Positions 24,612-35,339 of a DNA stretch of 64,000 bases are shown one piece after another. Where the stretch lies: assembly GCA_024811115.1 (NCBI GenBank), contig JAKOGH010000911.1, positions 59,182-123,181 of the forward strand, given 5' to 3'. The first letter of the stretch is position 1. Each line of letters starts with the position of its first letter. The DNA comes from Terana coerulea (Eukaryota > Basidiomycota > Agaricomycetes > Polyporales > Phanerochaetaceae). The notes beneath the pieces were generated by a model. That model searched no databases. It saw only the letters and a list, made by a program, of their open reading frames with translations, and was not told the DNA's origin. Both the position numbers and the translations under genes were made by a program.

Positions 24612-27600
24612 TCAAGTAGGTGGAATGGCACGTTCGAACCGCGGCACCCATCTCTCGTATCGCTGCACGCGGGTCGTATCCTGCTCCGAGTCCCGCTGTT
24701 CCCCCCTCTCACCACCAGGTCGCTCGCCTCGGAGAGGATTCCCATTGTGCACGCTAGACTCGTTCGGAGTGGGTAATGGGGCGGCGGCACCAGACTCAAG
24801 GCTTGTCCTACCTGGCGCCACGCACGGATCAAGGGCGTCCCGGCCGGGGGTTGTCCGCGAAGCCGAAAGGAGTGGGGTCGAGGAGACAGAGGGCAGAACG
24901 TAGGTGGCCCAGCTATGAGCGTGTGCTTTGCTGAGCTCCTCGTCTGTGATTGGTATTTCGATGGGTTGTATATGCCGGGCATCCCGTTCTTGCTGCTTCC
25001 CCTTGTCTGTTTGAGTACTATTCGGAGTCGAATCTGGTCATCAGCGCTCGTTGTGCTGGGTGCGAGTTGCACAGATGCAGCCTGTTCCGCGTCGGTGGTT
25101 GGTGAGGCACGATTCTTCCTTCGATGAGCTGGGGTCGGAGAGCGACTGATGGGCGGGCTTCTCGATTCAAAGTCAGGAAACCACCTCTCGAATTGCTGCG
25201 GGTGGACCATATATTGCAGCCCTTGCTGCTCCCTCTCTCGATGAGCGGGTTCACTGGTCAGAGGCGCAACGCCTTGAAGGGCGCTCCAGGCTCCACCCAT
25301 TGCGACTATCGTAGACTCCAGGTCTGAAGCCGCGTGAAATAACGCTGCGGAAATGGTTCTCGACGGTGAAGTGGGAGGTGTTGGGGTGCTGGATGAAGAA
25401 AAGTAGGTAGACCGGCTGCTAGTGGGAGGTGCTGGGGTGCTGGAGGATGAAAAGTAGGTAAACCAGCTGCCAGTGGGTCCTTGACCGAGATCCGTAAGCT
25501 TGAGGGCTTTCTCGAATGGCCCTTTACTCTTATCCGATTCGTGGGCGTCTTCTCGAACGTGGAAGTCAATCCAACTCGATGTGGTCGACTGCGCACTCTG
25601 CGGAGGTGCAGGTCCTACTTCAGCTGTCGCTGCAGCCGGGTGTGACTGTATGTGGATGGGAGCGATGCTTTCAAGCAGAGTGAAAGGTGAAATTGGCTGG
25701 GTATAGACAAGGTTAGTAACAGCTGCCTTAGGAATGGGCGGGCGGGCAGGTGGAGCGGGACCTGTGTAGGAAGACGAGGGTAGAGGTGTATGAGATGTAG
25801 CAGTGACCACTTCCTTGAGACGCATGGACAAAGTACTGGCTGTAGGGCGTGCATCCCGGTGTTGATTCCAGCAATCTGTCATGATTGTTTCCATGGGAGT
25901 TGTGAACCCGAGGTTCTCTTTGTCCATGCATTCAGGTAGCTGAGGTCTGCACGCCTTTTCGCAGATAAGGGTGTAGAGCAGGTGTTCGGGTGCGTTTCCA
26001 AATGGTGGGAGGCCAGTATATACCTGGAGTTGAATCTGGCTCAGCATGCGTTTTCTCAGTCAGAGATAGTCGCGCTACCTCGAAAATGGTCATCCCAAAG
26101 CTATAGATATCCGACTTCGTTGTAATCGAACCGCCGCCCATAACTTCTGGTGCCATCCATCTTGCAGTACCCTGAGGTTTCGTTGCATTTGGACCGGTCG
26201 CGAACGTGGTAGTGTGTAGCCTGATTTGCGCAAGATCGAAATCGGATATGCAAGCGTTCCCTTGCCCGTCTATCAGAATGTTTGTCTGTCATGGATACAT
26301 TCTGAGTTGAGCGCTGAGACTTCGTGCTGAGAGATGTGAATATATTACCGCTTTTATATCGCTATGTATTACAGAGCATTCATGCAAGTAATTGAGGCCC
26401 AGCGCCGCTTGGCGTATCTAGAGTGAAGTATGAGCGCATTGGCCCGGACAAATGAAACCATGCAACGCACCAAGAGCGCCCGGTTTGACTGGGGATATTT
26501 TCGAAGATATTCAACAATGTCGCCGTTCTCCTTGAGCTCGCACACAAGTTATGGCGGACGTGCGATTGAGCAGGCGCCGATGAATCGTAAAATATGCGGA
26601 TGGGAGAGGCTCTTCCAGTCATGAATTTCATCCTGCATGGTCTAGTGTCCAGGTAAGCATTACTGGCAAGCCACTGAGGAAACGAAAGATTTACCTTCCA
26701 CGGCGTAGACCTATCCAGTACCTTCACAGCGACCTTTCTTCCACGACATGTACCAAGGAAAACCTCAGCGAAGCCACCACTCCCTAACGGCTGGTCGTAA
26801 TGAATCATGACCTCAAAAGATGTTATTACAAATTCATCCGGGTCAAGTCGTAATGGACCAGAGCGACGTTGCATGGCATGCAGGCTGCGCGCGCAATATT
26901 CCTTCTCTGAGCCTGCACGGAGGCGAGGAAGGTGCTACACACAGGTGACGTTAGGTATAGCTCTGCTGCGCAACTTGGCCTACACTCACCGTTGCTATTG
27001 CAACCATTGCTTCTGGAAACTGCCTGACTGGAACCCCAAGAGCCTAGATACACCCATGAGTTGAGGCAACTGGCGAGAGTACTATGGCGGAGTACAGCAC
27101 TGGGCATCGGATGCCACCGTACCTTAATGATTCCTGCATCATTCTTGGTCAACAGGGCGCCATAGCGAGACTCTTGTATCATTTGATCCTTTCTCCGTCC
27201 CTCAGCAATCCTGTGTAACTGAGCCTCGAGCTTTTGAGTTAGGATCAAAGTTTCCCATGTATTCCCGACCTAACAAAACCATGTCAAATTTATTCCGGCC
27301 AGGCCTATTCGCTGGGAAGCTGGGACGCTACCTGGAATTCTGACTTGGCATCTCTTAACGCCGCACGAAATCTGAAGAGCTTCGACTTGATGCTCCCGTT
27401 GAAGACGATTCTGTACAGCAGAGACTTTGTGGACAATTGGTAAATGCTATCTCCAATATCCTGAAGCGTCCTTGGTTCAGAAGAGTCAGATTAGGTTCGG
27501 TGTAGCACGCAGAAACTGACACAGACGTGATCATCCTAGCCAGTCTCAAATCCGTCGGGCTTGAAGTATACTGCGGCGATGAAGCTGGTAGCATGTCTAT

Positions 27601-27723
27601 AATATACGTTACAGCCTCACAGATGGCCTGGCACTCCTCTCGATTGTCCTTGACGGTTTGTGAGATGTCATAGAGGACTTTCGCGGCGCTTGCCAAGGAA
27701 GTTACAGTGCCAAACGAGGCCAT
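24612..27723 (-). CDS. TKL-like kinase with MLKL-NTD-like N-terminus
   Basis: The N-terminus (MASFGTVTSLASAAKVLYDI, then VKDNREECQAICEAV) resembles the helical-bundle domain that many basidiomycete kinases share with MLKL; this is from memory. The kinase domain follows: LGSGGFAEVFLG, VAVKVL, HDWKSLSHPHILRFIGAC, ELKENGDIVEYL, catalytic loop HSDIKATNILI (HSD instead of HRD), SDFDLAQI (DFD instead of DFG), GTARWMAPEVM, SDIYSFGMTIFEV and CWNQHRDARPTAS. A Ser/Pro-rich tail of about 350 residues has a tandem 17-residue repeat (25371-25472) and two RW-x-P motifs. An in-frame TAA at 26549-26551 lies between ARPP and LVCEL. Near 25034 the tail changes frame; one extra base gives the tail ending AIPPT at 24612, otherwise an unrelated frame runs to 24539. 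Activity is uncertain. Confidence 0.75.
25371..25472 (-). repeat. Tandem 51-bp repeat in the kinase tail
   Basis: Two near-identical 51-bp units (25371-25421 and 25422-25472) encode two copies of a YFSSSSTPxPPT unit within the Ser/Pro-rich tail. Confidence 0.85.
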
Positions 27724-28850
27724 CGCTTGCGCAAGAGGTATCTGTTTGCAAAGTTGACCAGGCTATAAAAGATCAGCGATAGTATGAAGAAGACTGCTTA
27801 GCAACCACGACCTCTCTGTACGGCCATGACCGTCTACGTTTCCGGCAAACCTTGTACAAGAGCGTTTGGTGACTGGCGTCACTCATTCATTCTCACATGC
27901 TGTATTCCTGCTCGATTCCTGCTGGTACCATGAATTAGCCCAAGAGTGGGGAGTCAGAGGGTCCACTCACCTGTCGTAAACTGTAACGGGATGCTTCAGG
28001 GGTGGATGGACTCAGCCTTGATGCGGGCCAAGGTACAGAAAGTATGTCCAAGGCACATCGCAGTCTCCGGCAAGAGTGAGAGAATACATTGGAGTAGCGC
28101 CATTGAGGCACTCAACAAATGCACAGTGCATTTCCGCGGTTCTGTATGCAGTCATCTTCACAAAGCGGTTCATGGAAGTTCCTGCCAAGGCTGCTTTCCG
28201 ATAACGCTCAAGAGTTTGTTACCAGCTGTGACTGCGTAATCGGAGTTTCCAATTTGAACTGAGGCCCAATACATTGGACTTTGTTACTTGGTAATAAATG
28301 TCATTACCGCTTCAGCCGGCCTAATCTCCGACAATCCAAGTCCAATGATGCTCTCCTGGCTCGTTCGGCGGGATGTTCGACGGGGCCACGGCGCCACGCC
28401 TTCGGTAGCTGTCCATGAAATCTACGGGTTTAAATGTGGTTTACCAATCTGCCCCTGCAATAAAGTCTGCAGCGACCCCTAAAGCTCTCGGGCTTCGCAC
28501 GTACCCGCGCGATTGCTCTCGGCCATTGAGCGACACGCCGCTGGATAACAGACACGAGTCCTTACGAGAACCTGCATTCTTCGCAGACCGGAGCAACACG
28601 TTGTACCCGCCATGAGGCCTTTTCATACCACACAACGCCCGCAACCCTTGCCCAGCTCGAGCGTCCTAGGTCTCAATTGCAATCTTGAAAGGGGAAAAAT
28701 GCAACGCAGGGACGATAGAACAATCTGCTGAACAGCCATCTCGTAACATTGCCCCAGACAGTGGTATTGCAAAGTCTAAAATTACAATTCTTGGATACGT
28801 ACATGCATTTGCTCCCGTCTCATCATTGCACAGGAGATAGCGGAATCTCC
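27724..28850. other. No firm gene; stop-interrupted minus-strand frame
   Basis: On the minus strand, 28644 down to about 28310 reads as one frame of protein-like composition (GYNVLLRSAKNAGSRKD, then VDFMDSYRRRGAVAPSNIPP, then EPGEHHWTWIVGD) broken by a TAA after GADW at 28441-28443. I do not recognise the family. It may be a pseudogene fragment or chance. Elsewhere nothing was seen. Confidence 0.3.
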
Positions 28851-31800
28851 TTACGACGCCGCACGGTTCCCGCCCAGCATTCTCGAAAGGTTGTATGCAG
28901 CAGATATGAGCGTGACGTGCGTAAATCCTTGAACGGCATTCCCCAAGCTGTCGTGTGCTTGTGTCAGAGCATGTCGCAATGGAGACAACAACATTGCTCA
29001 CCCATCTCCGGCGGGCGAGATCTCTTCCGTGCAAAGGCCGACGTGATTAGTATATTGCAAGAAGTCCTTGACCACCCGCCAAGTAAGCCTACCACTCCGG
29101 GACACTTGACAGATAGAACGCACCTCGAACATGCCGACTGCCCTCGTCAGCAGCGGCTTTTCATACTCTCCTGCTCTGGCCAATGCCTCGACACACCTAG
29201 GAGCGGTGAGCTCAGCATAGCTCAGTCGAGGGTTTAGGGGATACTGACCACAAAGTACACAGACAGAATGTTCCTTCCTCTCCACCTACCCCGTCGTCCG
29301 ACTTCTTCACGTCGTATCGGTATACCAGACCCTAGTATGATTTGTCAGCCAGTGCCCATCCTGTCGTAAATAGGCACCTCACATTAGAGGTTAGACCACC
29401 CCGTTCTGGAGTGAGCATGATCTTCTTCAGCGTGCTGAGGAACCTGGGGTCCGACTGCAGAGTGTGAGCAGACTGTACAACAGATTTATGTGGCTGTAAA
29501 GAACGTACGGGCGTCGAGAAGAAGACAAGCGGCATGATAAGCAGCGCAGAGTCGAGCACATCCTTGTCCTCGTAGCTCTGCCCGAAGACGTTGAGTTCGG
29601 GGTTCCACGCTTTCGTCATAATGTCCTCGTAAAGCTCGTCGCGGGCGGCGAGCCATTCTAAACGCTTAGGGCAAGGAAGGGACCGCTTGTCGGCCAGCCG
29701 TATACCTTGCGAATAGTACATGTTAGTCGATGAATGCACGTATGATAGTTGGACCAACCGCGGTCTATCGCAACCCTGTAGTGTAAGTGAGGTAAGTACA
29801 GAGGGCCACGGTGGGACGCAGGGTCATTCCGCGCGAAATGACCTCAGCCACATACCACATCATGATCTGCACACTCGTGTCAGCTCGAGGCCCATGTTAG
29901 ACAGCCAATGGACTTACCTTAGAGTACTGAATTGGTGTATCCAGTCTAATATGAGCCAGACTCCGAAGATTGATGTGAAGTCTGGACTAACCGTGAAGTG
30001 CTTCATCTGTCCGCGCACCTCCCTAATATGATCATGTCGAGCATTCGTCAGAGACGGTACAACGCCTTCATTTTCGGGGTGGCGAACTGACCAGATTGAT
30101 CTGCGCCGAGTGAATAATCAGCTATGACGACACAACCTGCTGGGATCGGCGAACGTACAGGTCCGGGTTGTTTCGTACACTAATGACATCTGCGAGAAGC
30201 CTCAGTGAGAAGTGAAGAAGAGGGTTTGCGGGGAGTGACGACATACAGTCAACGCTAAGAAGAGAGCCGATCAGCGTTTCATTCTGGGCTCTTGGTAGAA
30301 TGTGGACTTACAGTTCGCGTACCGCAACCCTGATACCCGTGGTGAGCTACGCCCGCACATCCCAAATACACCCAATCGCACGCACCACATGTCATAGCCC
30401 TTTATGACCCGATTGAGTAAAGACTGCGCTATATTAGGCGAATCCACGTACCAATGGACGCCCGTATTTCTGGCCAAGATAGATACAATCCATCCTGCAA
30501 CGTGCAGGCGCGTGCAGTGAGCATCAAGCAACACCCGCTAAAGACTAGCACACGTACAACTCGCCATAGATATCCTGGGAGACCAGTTATTCAACAACAG
30601 AGGTCGGGTAGGTACATGCACAACTCACCAGCTGGATGTGGTCTATAGCGCCGTTGCCAATGCTAAATAGATGTGAAAACACGCTTTCATGCGAGTGCAG
30701 TATGGCTCACCGAACAGGTTTGGAACCCTTGTGCCCGTCAAGATGAGTCAGCTCCTCTTCCGGGAAGATCTTTTCGCCTGCGTGCATTTAAATATTAGCC
30801 AGGTAGTTTGTCGTCTATTTCACAGGACCCTACCGTGGATAGTGTACCTGCAATTCCACATGAATCAAGTGACTGGCATTTCGCACACATGAAGACTTAC
30901 ATGATCTGGAGGGATCCATCCGGATTCTTCTGCTTTACGCGCTCGGAGATGAACTCCATATACGCTACGGCGAAGTTCATATATGAGGCTTTTGCGCGGC
31001 TACGTCATTAATATAGCTCACCGTTGGCTTCGTGAGTGAATCCTAATCGAATAAGGGCATATAAGGTGAATGACGAGTCGCGGATCCACGACGCTCGGTA
31101 GTCCCTGATAACTATAAGCCCCCACCCACGATGTTGTTCTGTCAGCGCATACACCTACCAGTTGCGTGTCCCTCCGATATACTCTGGCAAGCTGAACGTG
31201 GGGCTGGCGACAACAGCGCCGGTGGGCTCGAAAATGAGGAGTTTCAAAGCGAGTGCACTGCGGTGGACTGCTTCTTTCCATGATCCTTGGTATGTCGAGC
31301 GACGGATCCAGGCGATCCAGTAGGAGTTGGTAGACTGAAGAAGCAGCTTGTTATAATCATTCCAAGATTGCCTTGCGCAAGCTTACCTCGAGAAGCTCGT
31401 GGATGAGGGGCTATGAAGATTAACTCGTTAGAATTAGCTGACTAATTCAGCCCACAAATACTAACCCTAGTCAGCATCGGGTCGTCAGGAGCACGCAAGT
31501 CAGAGACGGTCGTAACAAGCTCTATCCTCAAACAGTAAGCTCTAGTCTCGTGATCTGCAGGCGCACGACGTACTTGCGAATGGAACGCCCAGCTCGTCCG
31601 CCTTCTCCTTATTCGGCTTCAACGCATCGTTGTAGCTATGGTTCGGCGGCGTCCTCAAAACGAACGTGACACTCTGCCCCTCGACTAACGTGAACTCGCT
31701 CGCGACGCTCGGCCCGAGGTGCCCTTTAGGAGTCAGGTCTAGCAGCTCCAAGTTTATCTCGGGCTCCGCGATGTTGTCCAGCGACGACTCGACCACGAAG

Positions 31801-32854
31801 CGCAGGTCGAGGTCTATACCAGCATCGGACGACTTGAAGTACGCCTTTGGGTGTGGGTTCTGTGCGGCGTCGCCGGTGCGTGGAATGGAGTCGTCGAGAA
31901 CAAGTTCGGTCTTGTGCGGCGAGCGGGCGTAGTTGAATGCCGGCGCGCATTCCATGCGAAGTGGTACTTCCCCGCGGACACACTACGTTCGCGATGGGAT
32001 CGCGTAAGCTCCGCATATACCCAGCGTAATATGCTGCTGATGGTGTTACTTACCTCTACGCGGCGGATAAGCCATGAGAGCAAGGGCCTGGCAGTGGCAC
32101 TGTGAGGTTGACGAGGGAGAAAATCTGGTGACATGCGTGAGACGCAGATCACAGCCTCGATGAAATGAGAATTACCGGTGACCGTAGCGACGCCTTGTTC
32201 GTTCATAAACCTAGAAAGAGCATGTATGAGGGCATTAAGCCTGAGTATACGAATATTCATACTTCGTTTGCAAAATCTGGAGGCGTGTGTGAGAGCCGCT
32301 TGAGATAAATAATTGCAGGACGTACATTAGAGTTCGGTAGATAATTCTGCTTCGTCGAGAACTCCACGGTGGGACATATCGAGAAATGCCCTCCCTACGA
32401 GCCCATGAGTCAACGTACAGCGTATATGCGCCTAACATACCTTGTCCTTATCCAGAATACGCGCAAATATGGAGGGCGAGTCAAAGTGCGGAACGCAGTA
32501 GCTCTCCACTGGCAACGCATTGTTAGCCTACCTAGGCCCATAATCGCACCGCAGCGTCCCAGGAAGCGTCGTGCATGATGAAACCCGGGGACCAGACTGA
32601 GGTTCGTGCTCACCAGATCCGTCAATGCTGACCTAGGTCATCGTGTAGCTCGTCAGCTAACTGCAGCACCCATTCACTGAAGGCGTTTACGCACCAAAGC
32701 AGCCGTCCTCAAGTTCCCAATCCTTCAAGCACGACCACCAACGTTCCGTCAGAATCACAGCGAAGCCGAACCGGCGCAGAGGGCATACGCACAAACCATG
32801 GTCTCCGATGGAGAGGTATCCGCGTTCCCGCTTGGGTTCAATGCAGTTCATCAT
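28851..32854 (-). CDS. Glycoside hydrolase family 15-like protein
   Basis: GH15 enzymes (glucoamylase, trehalase and related six-hairpin hydrolases) cleave alpha-glucosidic bonds by inversion. The gene has about 18 exons with short introns. The start ([20 protein letters not shown]) has no signal peptide; an intron then joins to [96 protein letters not shown] and [12 protein letters not shown]. Downstream are [63 protein letters not shown], the catalytic-type loop [14 protein letters not shown] and [20 protein letters not shown]. This order fits the intracellular fungal GH15 group rather than secreted glucoamylases. Exons between about 30000 and 31500 were only partly resolved. The stop is at 28851-28853. 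Confidence 0.88.
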
Positions 32855-33636
32855 CTTTGCGGTCGAGAGCGAGGATGGTAGTTCGTGCTACTTGTGTGTA
32901 CGCGAGGTGTACAATATATATGTCGTGTATGGGGAAATTGAGAGAGTGTTTTCCATCCCGGCACGGTGAGGGGAGGCGACCGTGGATGACATCAGGTGAA
33001 GACACATAACCGCCCACCGGGCACAGGTGACGGTCAGCCCGAAAACTTCACAAGAAAGTAGCGCAGACGCGAGCTTGGGGGGTCGTAAAATCGTATGCAT
33101 TGCGTGGCAAATCGTAAAAGCGATGCGAACTAACTACCTAGTGTAAGACAGTTCGTAATCTAATCCGTAAAGACCGTAAGCGAAAGCGAGTCCGCGGTAT
33201 CGTGAGGTATAGTGCGTGTGAGAGCAGGCAGCGAGACGAGGGCAGCGTCAGAGAGTAGCAGCGAGAACGGGAGGAACCGAGGCAAATAAGAACAATAAAC
33301 AACATGTGCTACAGGGGCAGGAGGTTGTTGAAAGGGTATAGGTCACAACAGAAAAACTAGACAACGGGTATGGTAGATGATTAGAGGTGTCGCAGACGGT
33401 AAGGTGAGGAGCGCACGGAGAGTGAGGGCCACTCTGGATATGTGAGAGCAGCAGCAGACGAGATGAAGACGGAAGATAACGAGACGGGGATAAAAAGGAA
33501 ATCAAGCCTATGAACGGAGAGCCCAGTAAGAACCAACGCATGAACACAAGATGAAGGGAAACGAACCGTAGTATCTACAAGGATTAAGATGTGAAGGCGG
33601 AGTCGGTAAGATAACCTGACCATGATGCATCGTCAA
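32855..33636. other. Intergenic, promoter of GH15 and 3' side of RING gene
   Basis: No gene was recognised. Purine-rich, with several short CGTAA-type words at about 33080-33180. Probably the GH15 promoter and leader plus the RING-gene 3' region. Confidence 0.35.
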
Positions 33637-35339
33637 TCAATCCGAAAGCAGGAAGAGGGTAAGGATCAGATAGTCAAAGCAGAAAAGGTCCCCTAAACCG
33701 AACGGCCCATCTACGATGGGTTCGCGGAAAACCGGGGTTTTGTACCGAAGCGTCGGCGGGCGCAAGGCCGCGGACGCCGCAGAGATGGTCCTCGAGCGAG
33801 GCGCGGGGGACGGCGACGGGGCAGGAGCGGCGTGGAAGTAGGACGTCAAGTTGCCGGTAGGTGGGCTGGTTGACTCGAGGTTCGGGATCCACCTCTGAAT
33901 CAGCTGCACGCGCTTGGCATCCCGCTCCCGCTGCTTCTCGCTTTCCTTGTGGGCGTCCTTTTGGATCTGGATCTCGTCGGCGCTGGATCCGCTCGACGTC
34001 GACCGCACCATCTTGAGAGGGGACGGGGTCGACACGGACATCCTACGCATGGGGGACGGCCGCACCGCCGACGCAGGCGTGTGTGAGCGCACGGCAGGGG
34101 TGACAGACCGGTGCGCTATGTTCGGCAGCTGCGCAGACGCCGACCTGGCGTGGACCGGGTTCGCCGCGGCAACCCTCGCAGCAAGGGGCGAATGAACGGG
34201 CGGAGCACGGCTGTACGGAGTAGGAGAGGTCGGGGATGTGGCCCGGGACCGCGGATCGGAGGCTGAAGACGTGGGAGAAGTAGGAGACATGGGAGCCGCC
34301 GTCTGAGGCCGCGGAGGGAAAAGGGTCCGGCGTTTTGCAGGGAAGAGAAAGACCTGGGTGGCGGGGTGGCGGGAACCTTGAGCGAGGCTGAGTTCGACTT
34401 GACCTTGAACTTGTTCAAGTCCGCGCGCAGCGACTGGCATTCCTGAGCCATCTGCGAGTAGTCTGTGCGCTAGAAGAGGACAGGAGTCAGTTCTTACTGT
34501 AGCTGAGTCCCAACACCGGACAGCGTCACATACCAAGCTGTCGACGGGTAAAGCAGTCATTAGTACACGTTTTACATGCGGAAGCGAACTACCACTCACT
34601 TGCGAAGCTCTGTTTCAAGTTTTGTCTTAGTCATGTCAGCCTCCTCAAGGCGGTGAGTCAGTTGTGCCTCCATGTGTTTCGCGGATTTCACAGCCTCCGA
34701 ATGCGCAAGATGGTTCATGAGGATTGCTCGTAGGAGAGCTGCGCTCAGTTCGAGAGATGAGGTCTGGATTTGTCATACGCGTAAGCTTCCTGGCCAAGCT
34801 GAATAATGACGAACTGCGCACCTGCTCCCGAGGCTTGACCTTCGATGATAGCCACTCCTGCAACTCCTTGTGCAGCGTCGACACCTCATCTACGGAGCAC
34901 TTCTTGGCAGCTACTCTGGCGACCTTGAACTCAAGCCGCTTCGCTTGCTCCCTCGACTTCAGACCTGCTGAGAGGGTGTCTTCACCATCTGACTCCACAA
35001 TCACCTCGTGGACACCGTTGGGGGCAGGGCGAGGGGTTGACCATCCACTACTAGAGGGAGTGTAGTCGACCCGCATAATGCGTACGCCACTGCTCTTGAA
35101 TGTTTCGCGACAGAATGGGCAGCTCGGTGTAGACTTCGCTGAGGTTTTTTCGAGTATGTTGTTGCAGCAGCTGAGACATAGTATGTGTCCTGAGCATGGT
35201 CCGAGCACGATGCATAAGCACAATAGATTTCCAAAGCGCAACGATGTCACTCACCGCAAGGAATGGAATGTGGGTAGTTGTGCGGGCCATATTCTTCTGC
35301 GCACACGTCGCAGAGCGACCCGGGGCTAAGGGCGATCAT
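33637..35339 (-). CDS. RING-finger and coiled-coil protein
   Basis: Probably an E3 ubiquitin ligase or scaffold. The first exon (MIALSPGSLCDVCAEEYGP, then HSIPC) joins over a 65-nt intron to GHILCLSCCNNILEK and CPFCRETF. The ligands read C-x2-C, then C-G-H, C-x2-C, and C-P-x-C, a C3HC4-type RING. It is followed by a linker with SDGEDTLSAGL, a coiled coil (QAKRLEFKVARVAAKK, LHKELQEWL, MEAQLTHRLEEADMTK, AQECQSLRADLNKFK), then a Ser/Pro-rich region and the motif RWIPNLESTSPPTG. The frame slips at the A-run 34319-34322 of the plus strand (T-run of the gene); one more base gives a continuous frame from NAGPF to PPRPQTAAP. A TATA-like box lies 81 bp upstream. The motif near the C-terminus recurs in the kinase at 24.6-27.7 kb. 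Confidence 0.8.

Noticed and set aside
24539..25034. C-terminal 165 residues of the long kinase open frame
   Set aside because: Composition and the shared QQERDAR/RW-x-P motif favour another frame after 25034, so this end is probably out of frame.
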